Assembly: GCA_963457665.1 (NCBI GenBank)
Contig: OY735220.1
Location: 34,295,969-34,359,968 of the forward strand
Length of the DNA: 64,000 bases
Direction of reading: 5' to 3'
DNA from: Thysanoteuthis rhombus
Lineage: Eukaryota > Mollusca > Cephalopoda > Oegopsida > Thysanoteuthidae
Shown: piece after piece, positions 1 to 11,600 of the stretch
How positions within the stretch are numbered: the first letter of the stretch is position 1
Layout of the letters: each line of letters opens with the position of its first letter
The notes under the pieces: generated by a model
Database searches by the model: none
Seen by the model: the letters and a program-made list of their open reading frames with translations, nothing else
What the model was told of the DNA's origin: nothing
Program-made: the position numbers and the translations under genes

Positions 1-860
1 ATACTTTTAAGTTATTTTCTATGATGGAAAGAAAATCTTTTCACAAGACAATTATGGTAGACTGCTACACATGTCATAAAGCCCGTTCCAAACATGCACC
101 TTTTAAAAGGGGGATGGCCCTAATATTTAGGAAAATAATTTATAACTGCCAATTTATTTTCAGTACTTTTATCAAATAGAATTCAGAGCTAAAATGAGAA
201 TTATTCAGAGTTTTCATAACTGTCATTTTGTTGATTCTTTAAAATTCATTTTTTCCCCCCCTCAGAGATTTGAGCACACTTCCGAAAATTGAAACCAGTG
301 AAACTTGATAGATAAATTAGAATATTTAGAGCCGAGAGACTTTAAATCTTATCATAAAGTTAAAAAAAATGAGCCGATTTCAACATTTAATATTTATGAA
401 TGAAAAGAGTATCTTGTAAGAAAAACGATTGAAGATATTTTTAAAGTCAATCGGGCTATCTTTCAACTTAAGTACATATGGTGTTTTAATCAGATATTTA
501 AACCATTGGCGGTATTCTATAAATAATAAAACCCGTTCCAGAAAATACCACTAAGAAGCTAATTTTACACATAAAAATAAGAATTACAAGGATATATACA
601 TGGTGAATGTTAACAGTTTGTGCTTACTGCACTCATAAGCAACAGGCAAAATGTTTTTTCCTGTAATTATGAAAATATATCTCATAAAAACAAAAAGATA
701 AATTTGTTCTAAAATGTTGGATTGATAAACAACAAAGCTATCAATTTTTTGATTGATTATAAACTGACTGTCTTATACTTATTAATTATGCAAAATTTTA
801 GTCGAAATAATGAAAAAAATCATCAAGGAAAAAAAAGGAAGAAAAAGTGTGATTTTTCTT
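1..860. other. AT-rich non-coding stretch
   Basis: No reading frame, recognisable repeat terminus or splice-flanked exon was seen. The sequence is very AT-rich with short A- and T-tracts, as expected for invertebrate intergenic or intronic DNA. Confidence 0.5.
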
Positions 861-867
861 ATGTTAT

Positions 868-1295
868 CTGCCAATAGTCACTTATGGAGCTGAAATATGG
901 AACCCAACCGAGAGACAGATCTGCAAATTGGGAGCCGTGCAGTGTGTATATAAAAAAAATTATGCTGGGCCTCACATGGAGAGACCACAAGACAGCGCAA
1001 TACATCCAGAAGGATACAGGAGTCAGGGATATCATAGAATTCATTAAAAATCTCAAATGGCAATAGGCTGGCCATATTGCAAGAATGGCAGACAACCGAT
1101 GGACATCACAACTCAAGACATGGATCCCCAGAGATCACATGCGCAACTGAGGCCAGCAAGAGTATTAGATGGTGAGACAAGCTAGACAAATTCAGAGAGT
1201 ACTGGCTCTGTGATGCCCATGATAGAGAAGTATGGCAAATCCTGGGGAAGATCTATGTCCAATGACAGACGTTGAAAGACTGATGATGATGTTAA
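868..1295 (+). mobile_element. RTE-type LINE fragment, 3' end of reverse transcriptase ORF, 5'-truncated
   Basis: Conceptual translation starts at the VTYGAE-type motif, which follows the RT palm/thumb in RTE-like non-LTR retrotransposons, and continues through an RDHKTAQYI-type motif and a KxKWQ-type motif typical of the C-terminal tail of their polyprotein. The reading frame is broken by stops and small indels. The 3' end runs through a GATAGAGAAG segment and a CTGATGATGATG tail, the TGATGATG microsatellite-like terminus characteristic of RTE elements. The same segment recurs at 52.64, 57.4 and (reversed) 62.86-63.28 kb in this window. It is a dead, 5'-truncated copy, as usual for target-primed reverse transcription. 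The family assignment is by motif; the exact clade is not certain. Confidence 0.8.
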
Positions 1296-1499
1296 CAGAA
1301 TGCTTGGCTGAATATGGCGTACCTTTAGATACATAGGTGAAGAAAACTCCCTGCTCTTCTACAAAGATTTTTTGTTCACCCACATCCAGATTTCACATCA
1401 TACATCTGGTTGCCTCACTTGGGGTACAACATTGATGCAACAGAAAGATTGTCCCCAAAATTAATGACTTGTAATACAGAGAGAAGCTGAGTTAACCTG

Positions 1500-1965
1500 A
1501 TCTAGAGACACTGCTATTCCGTCGTAACCGTACTGGTTTGTTAGCGGTCAACCTAATTCAAAACAACATCCACACCTTTGACCAAAACTGTCATTACTCC
1601 TTGTGTCCTAACCAGCACATGTTTATTGTATCACAATCTAAAAAACCTGAGAACATAGTTAAAAAAACTCCAGGTAGAGACATCCACTGACCATAGAAAG
1701 AATTTCTTCAATCGAATGATCAAACCATGGAATGCTCTCAGTGAAGAGTTTCCTATATCCTTCAATAGATTATTTTTGAATGGATTGATTGATTTGGTGG
1801 AAATATAGTTCAAGTTCAAATAACAATTTTCATATCAGTACTGTCCCAAACAGTCTGATTGGCTGGGCTAAACCAATTGGTAAACCTGATATGGTTTCAT
1901 GACACTATTCAGCTGTCACTAAAACCTATTTAAAGGTATTAAAGGTTATTTCAATAAAATCTGGA
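1500..1965 (+). mobile_element. Possible tail of a non-LTR retrotransposon ORF
   Basis: One frame near 1700-1800 reads FFNRMIKPWNALSEE followed by a hydrophobic stretch. This resembles the motif (FF.R.I..WN.LPE) found at the very end of many CR1/Jockey/L2-like ORF2 proteins. The preceding frame is broken by stops. An AATAAA-like stretch near 1955 could be its tail. The match is short, so this is a weak call. Confidence 0.35.
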
Positions 1966-2011
1966 TCTAGATGTATGTTATGTAAAACTTTGCCACTTCA
2001 TTGTGCTTCAG

Positions 2012-2125
2012 CCAAGACAATTACAGAATTTAGTATTAAATGAATTTGCCACTTTGGATTTTTTCAATAAGGATGTGATCAGAAGGTGGTTCGCAGGATA
2101 CAAGAAGAAACTAAAAAAGCACCCA
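2012..2125 (+). CDS. Exon-like open block, 38 codons, unrecognised
   Basis: The block is bounded by an acceptor-like pyrimidine-rich CTTCAG at 2006-2011 and a donor-like GTGAGC at 2126. Between them, 38 codons are open in one frame with phase 0 at both ends. The translated peptide contains FFNKDVIRRWFAGYKKKLKK, a basic, amphipathic stretch that loosely resembles both a homeodomain third helix and the F..KEV..W..GF stretch of neuronal calcium sensors; neither is convincing. The frame also continues open to a TAG at about 2190, so the donor is not required. It could be an exon, a transposase fragment or chance. Confidence 0.25.
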
Positions 2126-2267
2126 GTGAGCGCATATCCCTGCCTATGCCATACAACTAAAAACAATGAAAATCAGTACATATATAGCTAGGTTGCAGGG
2201 GAGGAGACCAAGTTCTGATATTTCATATTCCAGACTATTGGTATATGAGGAAATATCGCTCAAACAG

Positions 2268-2492
2268 TGTCATTGAAATTCATGGAGAACTTATGGGGAT
2301 ATCATGCGGGGAAAACAGACACTTGGGTGAATACATATATCTCTTCCAACTTGGCAGAGGTAAACAAATGGACAAACATGGGTGATTTCGAATATCTCTT
2401 CCATTATCTTTGCCAGTGGTAAAAAGATAGCCATATGAGTGAATACATATATCTCTCCCAACTTTGTTGCTGGAGGTGAAAGAAAGAAAGAA
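2268..2492 (+). repeat. Dispersed AGAGGTA-ended repeat with reiterated 3' end
   Basis: Contains the internal block CATTGAAATTCATGGAGAAC, also found near 18.98, 26.29 and 28.81 kb, then the terminal motif TTGGCAGAGGTAAA. The terminus occurs three times in degenerate form (about 2354, 2412 and 2468), each preceded by an ATATCTCT-type block, so the end has been reduplicated. The family's opposite end, TACCTCTGCCAAC, is the inverted complement, suggesting a non-autonomous DNA-transposon-like element. Confidence 0.6.
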
Positions 2493-3156
2493 AGAAAAGA
2501 AAAAAAGGTAAATTTCCAGCAACACATTTCCTGATATCACTTTCTGTCTCTCCAATGAAGTGCTTTCATGCAAAGACCTCGTTCTGTGTAGATTTATATA
2601 ACAAATCTCCACAATGTCAGATAGACAAATGAATGATGAGCTAGTGTTGGAAACACTATAGGTGAGCTTGATCCAATATTGACCTTTACGAAAGAAAACA
2701 ATGTTGACAGCAAATTGATAGAGCTGTAAGTGGGAAAAGAGATGGAAGTGATTGCAAGTGGCTGCTAGCCTTTGGCCATTATGACTGGCTAATGGATTTC
2801 CTGAACGGTTCTCAACGGCTATTCATTCTGCTTTAAAAACCCTGGTGTCAGCAGAATCAGTGCCGATTCCAGTTTATTCAATTCCAACAAAAGAAATGGA
2901 AAAAAAAAAGAAAGATAATCTGAAAAGCAGATGATTTAAAGGAAGAGGATTCAGAGGTTTTACGTAAGGCAAAATCCTTGAATGGTCATTACTAACATCT
3001 TTTTTTTTGAAGGAGGTAAAAGAAAATGTTTTGGCTGACAATGAAAAAGAAAATATTAGACAAGTGGTTCTCAAATTTTATTGTACCATGGCATACCATC
3101 AGTAAAAATGAAATGGGTTAGACAAAAAAAATTTGTTAATGAGTGAAACTTTTATA

Positions 3157-4741
3157 CAGTATCCCCCATAAGTAAGTACACCCTTGCCAATTCTTTTATA
3201 AAAAAAAAGTTAATTTTCTTCTAGACTAAATATGCCAGGATTTTATCATCTATATTGAGCATCATGCAATCAATATGGATATCATTAGGTATCATTCATT
3301 ACCAATTGTTACTGAATTGAAACCCAAAAATATAAATATAGCAAGGTACTAGAATAAATACACTCCTACAAAAAAGTATTTCATTCTATATAGAAATTAT
3401 ACTTTCAAACCAAACTTGATTTTTTTTTCTTGTACTGGATTCAAGTAAGTTTGAATATAAATATCATCAGTCTTTTAATGATGATGATCAATATAAATAT
3501 AGCATGCAATGTTTAAATAGTATTTATAAAGACATAGTTTTCAGTTTACAGATGTTCATTTCAGAAATGGCTTCAAATGGAAAAGAATGTAGTATTAATT
3601 TGTACATACATAATGGCTACCAAAAAATGACTACTGAACTGATGTTAAGCCAAAGTATTGTGGCTACAATAGTGCAAAATTACAAGAAAAGTGTAAAAGC
3701 CAGGTGTACAGGAGTGACCAGGTAGACCATGCAAGCTGATTCCAAGGTCTATTTGGTTTATCAGGAGATTGGTTGACGAAGACCCAAGAAAATTGTCTGT
3801 AGATGTTGCTAATGAAGTAAAATATAAGTGTGTCCCATGAATGCTTTGATTACAACAATCAAACATGCTCTGAACAAGATAGGCTTACATGGCCGACAAT
3901 TGCATTAGAAACTGCTGACATGGAGACACAAACAGGCTCATTTGAAATTTGCACAGAAGAATGACGATAATAAATCAAAGTTTAGGAACAGCATTCTTTA
4001 GTCAGATGAAACTAGAATCAACCTCTTTAGGTCTGATGGCAACTAATAAGTTTTATGGCATCATGGCAAGATGTACAAGTGTTTAGTCTCAAAAGTCAAG
4101 CTTATTGTTGGAAATGTCATGGTATGGGGTCGTATGAGCTCTAATGCCACTGATGAGCTACATTTCATCGACAGATTCATGAATGCTGAAGACTGCGTCA
4201 AAATAATGAAAGAAAACATGTTGCCTTTACTCAAATGCTTGGGGAAGAAGAGCTATGTTCCAACATGACAATGACCCAAAACACTCCATTACGAAGACAT
4301 CAGAATTTCTCAAGAAGCAAAAAGGGAAAAGTGCTTGATTTGCTTTGTAGGTCATTGAATTCAAATCCAACCGAGCACTTATGGACTGTACTTGAACGGA
4401 AAGTTGAAAAATGACAGCCATCCAACCAAACAGAATTGAAAGTCTGAATACTGTTGGAAAGGAAAAACATTCCAGTGACTGTTGGTATAAATCTAGAGTG
4501 GTTAATGCAGTCAAGACAAAGCTATTGTAGAAAATAAGAGTGGCACACCTGTGCACTTATTTTTGGACTGCGACATTTATATTTTTGGTTACAGAATGTC
4601 AACGCAGTAGAGTTTGGTAATAAATAATACCCAATAATATCCGAATGCCCCACTAGAAAATACTGGTAGGTTTGGTTGAGAAGTAAAATGGACTTTTATT
4701 TAAAAAATTGGTACAGTTGTACTCATTTACAGGCAATACAG
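3157..4741 (+). mobile_element. Complete but dead Tc1-like DNA transposon
   Basis: A 1585-bp element flanked by TA on both sides. The left end starts CAGTATCCCCCATAAGTAAG and the right end, read inverted, starts CTGTATTGCCTGTAAATGAG; both continue into GTAC.A..(T/G)..CCAATT.TTT, giving TIRs of over 50 bp with many mismatches. The encoded transposase lies on the same strand. It sits inside a hAT-like repeat, so it inserted after that repeat. Confidence 0.85.
3567..4560 (+). pseudogene. Tc1-family transposase pseudogene (DD34E type)
   Basis: Catalyses cut-and-paste transposition in the intact family. The N-terminal half shows an HTH-like stretch around ELMLSQSIVATIVQ (about 3640-3680). The DDE domain is clear: SDETRINLF with the first Asp at 4005, VMVWGRMS near 4120, ELHFIDRFMNAEDC near 4158, FQHDNDPKH with the second Asp at 4267, and NPTEHLW with the Glu at 4373. 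The spacing between the second Asp and the Glu is about 34 codons, as in DD34E Tc1 elements. Many stop codons and at least two frame changes break the ORF, so it cannot make active enzyme. All three catalytic residues are nevertheless still readable. Confidence 0.85.
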
Positions 4742-4984
4742 TATCAGTATACTGATAGATGTAGTCATCACCTCCTTATTCCTTTCATCTGTCAATTAAA
4801 AGGTTGAGATGTGATAAAATCACTAGATTGTCAACTCTGTGGTGGAAATGGACAGATATAATAACTACACCGTTCAGGTTCAAGGCTTGAAATACACGTT
4901 TGCTAATTGGGAAAATTTAGCCACACACTTGGGAGTCAGTTGTAGCACACAATTGTACCACGACACACAGTTTGAGAACTACTG

Positions 4985-5320
4985 TATCTCGATTGTCTAG
5001 GAATTCAAATGATTGGTTGAAGTACAAAGTTTAAACAGGTGTGTATGTGCACATATTAAGAATATCTTGTGTCATTGATATTTACAAAAGATTCTTCAAA
5101 TAGAAAAAAATAAAACTTATTTTTGCCTGAAATCTAATGACTTCAATTAGATCCTGGTTTTTTTAACAAAATTCCGGTAAACTAAATTCCTAAGATGTTG
5201 CTTTTGTTTAGATTTTCTAACTTATGAATTCATGTAATTGTAATTGTCACTGGAACTCTCAGTGAATAGCATAAATAGAATATTCAGAGGAATTCTTACA
5301 AATTGAATTAAAGAAATATG

Positions 5321-5352
<32 letters not shown>

Positions 5353-8330
5353 CAAATGGTCAAAGGGAGATAATTTTAATCAGAAGTAATTTTCCTTGAA
5401 ACTGACATTCCATTTTCTTTGCATAAATTTATGAGTTGAAATACTCGATTTGAGAAACTGATTTGTACTTGGCAATTTTCGCAAAACAAAAAAAAAAAAA
5501 AAAAGAATGATTCTCAGTGGGTCAGCCATTGTTATTGCTTTGAATCCAACTGGGACTAAATATCTATGGTACGCCCCCCCAATGTCCGTCACTATAGAGA
5601 AAGGGTAAGCTCTGCTGCTAATATTCAATCAGTAAGGATTGCACATTAGTAACAGAGATCACAATTGAAACTATATTAAACAGAGTTAAATAAATGTGTA
5701 TGTTAATAAGCGAAACTATGAGAACACTTGTGCTGTAAGATGCAAGACTTTTCCATGTCTGCGAGGAGATTGGTGTGTGCAGCACGAAGAATTAGAAGGA
5801 AATAACGTTTTATTTTAATCTTTTTCTTCTAAGATGACAAAATACCTTACAGCAGTAGATATCGAGAATTAAGGAGAAAAATATCAAATTTTGGAGCTTT
5901 TTCAACACTTTAGAACAAAAAAGAAAAAAAAGACTATCTTCCATGTATATGGCATGGTGCCAGGGGAAGGCAGAGATGGTGGTGGGTCGCCTCTGCTAGG
6001 GACTGGCTGTTTTTGATATAGTCTTGATCCAATGCTTACGAGGTCGGGATCATCCTCTTGCCTATGACGCATGAACTTACAAGATAGTAGGGATCTGAAC
6101 TAGGGTCGATTGGTTGCCATTCTTGTCTGGTATCCATACCATTCATTTCTCTGGCATGAATGTATTTTCAGCCTGGCATTGCTCAGACATTTCATCTGAT
6201 TACTCAACATCTTGTCTGATCTTTTTGTCACTTTTAAATTCCTTCTTCATCTTGCATTATAGGCTGTGGGCAGAGTAAGGGACTTGTTACCAAAAATGTA
6301 TGGCTTATGGGGCTCCAGTAAAGCTTTGACGGACATAGCAAGCTGGAAGTGAATTAAAAAGGTTGCTCAAGTGAAACAGAGGAGAAATTGGTGCTGAGAA
6401 TAAAAGGTCTTCAGATGAATCTGTAGAGGGTAGTCTACATCTCTGCAGAATGGCAAAAGATAAAAAAATTTTTAATTTGGGGGATTATTTGGAAGTAGCA
6501 CAATTTATTATTGGTCTATTGGTGATTGATATTGGTTGTAGGTTTATGAAAATCATTTGGAAATTAATTTTCAAATCTTAGAAATTGTGAACGGGGCCAA
6601 ATGAGACGTCAAAGCCCAAAAATTGAAGTTCATTTCAAAGTCATTTTTTGTGAAAAAATTGAAGGAGCCAAGAAATGCAGTTTCATAATTGGCTTCTAGG
6701 TTACGTATTTTAAATAAACTTTCTAAGAATTAGATGTGCTGCCTGCTTTAATGGCCAAGTAAAATCTAACAAACAAACCTCAACTTGTTTGGTTGGAGAA
6801 AAATGAAAAAAAAATGACAGATTCCTTTGTTGAGATGCTTCCCTCCCAAATAAGAACATCAAAAAATTTGGAAGTAATCACGAGAAATGCCAGATCTTCA
6901 CAAACACTACAAATGATTCAGCTGCAAATACTTATTAGAAATGGTAACTGTTACAAGAAAGCCTGTAGCGTCCAGGGAAAATGTTGGCACCTGTCAATGT
7001 TTGATGGGGGAATTTTTCATAATGGCTGTCTTCAGCCAGGAGAAAAAAAAAATAATCTTCAATGCTCATTTATGATTTGCAGATTTTTAGAAAGAGGAAA
7101 ATCGCCCATAATTTTCAGTGGATTTTGACAACTGGTAGTGTGCTGTTAGTCAACAATCTTATGATTTAAAAAAAAAAAAAACATTGTCAGTTGGTTTGTT
7201 GATTTTCTGTTACACTAAAGCAAATAGAAAGAGAGGAAGGGGGAATTGAGAACACAGAGCAAAGCTTGGTTCTATTCAGGTTTGCCAATTTAGGCAGGAT
7301 ATTGCTGCTGGTAATATCACTAGCACTACTTCTCTATTTACAGTTTTTACTTAATTCAGGGGCTATAGTATATGAAAATCATTGCCCCCCCCCCCGCCAA
7401 AAACCCCAAGAAAATATGTAGGATCGTAGAAAATCTATAGAGAAAAAATTTTTGCTTGAAGTACGTATTTTTTTGTTTACAGTAAATATATTTATACAAA
7501 ATACATAATTTATCTATATGTAAATAATCATTTGTGTTGGGTACTATGCTAGTAGACTTGATAAGTTATGATATTATTCAGGGCTGAGACTGACTGGTTA
7601 CCCAGTCACAATTGAGTGTCAGAAAAGAGTCAAGAGGTTTTTATATTCATTATTGTTTTTCAATTAGAGTTAGAAAGTAAAAAATGGTAACAGCTTAAAA
7701 AATAGGTTAGAGATATGTAATAAAAACAAGTGCCTACATAAGCTTATTGTACAGGGCGTCATAAGTTGACTCTTCAAGGATCAAGTATTTTCCTCAATAG
7801 ATCATATTAGTCTGTTTAGACCCTAAGAACTTGACTCTCAGATGGACACAATGCTGCCTTATGCGGCAGAATCGACTTATCTGACAAGTCTTGAACTAAA
7901 CTTGAAACAACATCTCAATTTCGGGGAGGACTTATACATTCGTATGTATAGAATATTTTAATAATTGGCGTCAAATTTTGAACAAGAGGAAATGATTGCG
8001 CAAATGTATCCGAGAAAAAAGGGGGGGGTACAAATTTTACAAGGGTGACAGTCAACTTTAAATTGATGATTTCAGGGAGAATTGTTAATAGCAGAATCTT
8101 TGGAACTCATTGTCACCCTTATCCCTTCTAATCTTCATGCTGACCCATTAGTCCAAGCAAAGTTAAAATAGGAAAAAATTAAAACAATTTATTTCTCCAC
8201 AATTCATTTCTATGAAGTCTCCAGAATACCATACCAAAAGACCCAAGAAATCCTAGTTGAAAATCTGAGATGGCCACCAATTTGACCTACCCAAGAGGTT
8301 CGGGACTAGGAAACCAAATGTTTGTCAGAT
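4985..8330. other. Non-coding, AT-rich; A-tract and no recognisable gene
   Basis: Contains an uninterrupted A-tract of about 29 bases at 5323-5351, a second A-tract near 5489, a C-run near 7384 and G-runs near 8022. A 111-codon open frame at 6793-7128 lacks splice signals or family motifs and is probably chance. Around 5935-6300 the base composition is more balanced, but nothing was recognised. Confidence 0.45.
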
Positions 8331-8334
8331 CACA

Positions 8335-8460
8335 TGATATATCATTGGAAAGAGTTTAGTCAGTTTTCCAATGGTGTATCTTGTTAGTTAGTATCAGTTG
8401 TGTAAAAAAAGTTACAGACAACTATTTGATGATAGCTATTCCAGTACATGCCAATGAAAT

Positions 8461-8505
<45 letters not shown>

Positions 8506-8628
8506 CACACATACACATAAAACAATATTTGTCAAGAAAACAGGATATATCGTTGGAAAGAGAATTTTGTCAGTGTTCCAACAATGTATCTTTACAGTTA
8601 GTACCTGTTGTGCAAGAGGAGTTAGAGC
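8335..8628 (+). repeat. Direct duplication of about 85 bp flanking an (AT)n/(GT)n tract
   Basis: The segment GATATATCATTGGAAAGAG at 8335 recurs as GATATATCGTTGGAAAGAG at about 8545, and both are followed by similar CAGT.TTCCAA..TGTATCTT and GTTAGTA.C..TTGTG blocks. The repeat spacing is about 210 bp, with (AT)n then (GT)n and CACACA between the copies. No gene is apparent. Confidence 0.65.
8464..8516. repeat. (AT)n-(GT)n compound microsatellite
   Basis: About 15 AT units followed by GTGTGTGTG and a CACACATACACA tract. It generates spurious open frames on both strands. Confidence 0.9.
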
Positions 8629-8699
8629 CAAAAAGTATGAAGTTAAGTATTCAATCATACACTGTTATTACTCTATCAGAAATTAGAATCATTTTTGAG

Positions 8700-11600
8700 G
8701 GGTAGAATCTTAGCAACTAGGTTAAATCATATCTAAAAACCATCCAGATAAAAAAAATTGTTCCAATTTTTTTCCATGAACTTTAAGGGCAGCCATCTTG
8801 AAAATCAAATTTCATAAGCAAACAATCCTCCCAAGTAAACCATCTAGCTTTCTCTTCTCTCACCCTTTTATAAAATTACCAAGCTTTCTTTTCTACCCTC
8901 TCCCTTTCCACCTTCTTATCAATCTTCTTACACTCTCTCTTGATATTACTTAAAACAATGTTTGAACACAAGTAGGAACAAGCAGAATATCATTAATAGA
9001 TAAATTGCTTCCAGAATTTTCACTTCTCACAGAAAATCGATAATTAGAAATTCAATACCCAGAATTAAACTTTCCAAAATTTCCCAACAGGAAATATTTT
9101 TCTCATCTCATTAAGTAGCAGATATTTTTTCTTCTTCCTAACAAGTTGTAAACAGGCATTTTGGGGGGTGAGGGTTGGCGGCACGGTGATTTGCCTATTA
9201 GCGGATATTGAGAGTTTTTTGGGTTTTCAAGTAAAATGATGAGCTTGAAATCAGTTTTTGTTTCTGGAAGTAGCACATCACAACATTAAAAACGAATTAG
9301 AATTCTGCAATTAAAACTACTGCATATTTAAGTGGATAAGACGACACTTCAAGCATTCAACCACCTCCCTCCAATTGAGATTGTCCCATAAGGCCAGGTA
9401 GAAAAACAATGACTCTAGTGAGCTGAAACCATGAAATTTAGACTGAAAGCAGGGTCTCGTCTTATCTGGAGGTTGCCTAATTCACGAAAAATTCAAAACA
9501 GTAAGTCTTGGTGCCATAATTTTCTAGTATTAAATCTCAAAAGTCTTCTTTCTAAAATATCTTAATCCACTAAAGAATTGAGACTTGTGTAGACCAAAAT
9601 TTAAATTGGGAGGATGTTGTTTTTGTCTAAAAGAAAACACATGCTTGGGCAAGTTTTTCTCTTTTTTGCTGTCAGCTTGAGTTTAAGGCATGAATAAATA
9701 AAGCCATATAACTAAATAGAAATATTTCCCCAGGCCATTTTTTTTTTCATTTGACAGTGCGAATAAAACCTACTTTGTGTACACTTGGTTGTTGACATTT
9801 CTCACAGCCATTAATCAGGTTAGAAGATAGGAGATGAAGCTCTGAAAGTTGTGCTCTATTTTATGACTGGAGAAAACTGGGACCCAGGGAAGGGGCAGTA
9901 AGGTATTAACCATTAAGCAGAGTACACTTGAGCCTAGGGGCCTGAGAGCAAATAAATGGTTTAATTGAATATCCCGAAAAAAAAGAAATGGTTTGAGTGA
10001 GTATGTGACTATTTTGGATGATATTTCAGTACTTTTGCAAATATTTTTTTCATATCTGGGATATTACAAATGGTATTTTGTTTTACGAATTAGGCTCCGG
10101 ACATAAGCATTTAGGGGTAATGCTTTTAAGACTTCATACTGCAGCTGCGAGATTGTGTTTACCAAAGCTCAGCCTAGGGGGTCGGTTGGTAGATAATCTT
10201 TCACTGTTCAAACAAGTTATCAGCTTTGCAATAGCTTAATTGGAAGGGTGAAAACGCGGAAGTGAATTTCCAACAGTAGACCTTATATTCTCTTCAGTGT
10301 CTTTCTGAGAAGAGAGACACATAACTACTATATTAATGAACAAGATAAGACACCAACTAAGGGGGGGGCGACATTGAAGATTCCCCTGGTTAGACAATAA
10401 TTCTTTATTTGCAGATGAAGGAAATGTGGTTAGGCTTGGGTCTAAAGACAAGGAGTGACAAGGTTTCTTGAATTCTTCACCCAAAATGAGACAAAGATTC
10501 TTTCAAACTCAAGTCACTAAAACAAAACAAGAATCCTATCCAGGTCAACCACCCCAGCTAAACAATGGAGAATTTGTATTCACAATGAAATCCAGGAAAA
10601 TGAAGTGATCGAATGAATGTCAAGGAGAAGGGTTCAGTTTATCTAAATCAAGTATGTAAGTCAAAAGCTATCAATGAGCCCATTGATCAGGAGGTCTCAG
10701 TGGCTTGACTCACTTCAGTGGGCACATTATTTAAAAAACTATAGTATGTGAGTGTGAGCCATATGTTCAGATCTTCAATCGGTAAATATTATAGAGATTG
10801 ATTAACACAGGGTAATACCATGACTCAATTTGGAAATTTTATGGTTGTCTTTTGCTATAACCAGATTACAAACATTGACAGGTTATCTACCATAAACAAA
10901 AGAAAAAAAAATCTGATATGAGAGCCTATGTCTCTATGTTAGTTTTCCATGGTCACGCTAAAATGAACAGCTGTACGAATTTTAGTGGAGCTTGCCGTGA
11001 TTCAAACATCAAGCCTGGAGATTAGCTGGCAAATGACATTTCTGTTGGCCTCCAATATGCTGCTTTAATATGGGATGAAATCAAGTTATGAAGAGGGTTT
11101 TTTTATTTTTTTGTAATAACTTGAATGAGTCACATTTTTATCTTCCGAATATTATGTAAAACTTAAAACTATAGAAATTAAATTTAACATTTTCTTTGAA
11201 TTTTTATCACATTCTAATAATACAAATTTTGTTCTCAAGTGTAAAATCCATAACTGCTCTTCCAACTAGTTGAAAAATGATTCAAGATGTGGTGATAGAT
11301 TTTAAACCTCAAAGTCATGGCTGCATTGTAAGAAAAACAACCAGTGGTAACTGATATGTCAAGTTTATCTCTCTATATGCCCCCACTCCCTGACCAAAAT
11401 TTTCATAACTAGTGGTAATTGATGTAAAGTATATTTTTATCTTATTGAAATAATAACCTTTGCTTTGACCCAACAATAGAATTAATATTACTATGATTTC
11501 ATTTTTAAATTTCTATTTATGGCCCCCATCATGTCGTTCATCGATTTAATTTGACAAATTTATTCCAAGGAAAAAGCTTTTAATTTTCTCCAGTCCAAAG

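Larger units (their letters stand above)
3061..4984. mobile_element. Short hAT-like non-autonomous element, interrupted by a Tc1-like insertion
   Basis: The left end reads AGTGGTTCTCAAATTTTATT and the right end is GACACACAGTTTGAGAACTA followed by CTG; these are inverted, matching the CAGTGGTTCTCAAAC-type termini of hAT (Charlie-like) elements. Both ends are followed inward by GTACCA-type motifs. Removing the nested Tc1 copy leaves about 340 bp. Flanks TATTAGA and TATCTCGA may be an eroded 8-bp target duplication, but this is weak. The right half is related to internal sequence of the element at 29111-29950. Confidence 0.6.

Noticed and set aside
5323-5351. A-tract as the poly-A tail of a processed pseudogene
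   Set aside because: No coding-like sequence or polyadenylation signal precedes it, and similar tracts arise inside repeats by slippage.
6793-7128. 111-codon frame at 6.8 kb
   Set aside because: It starts in A-rich sequence, has no motif, splice site or repeat relationship, and is within the length expected by chance.
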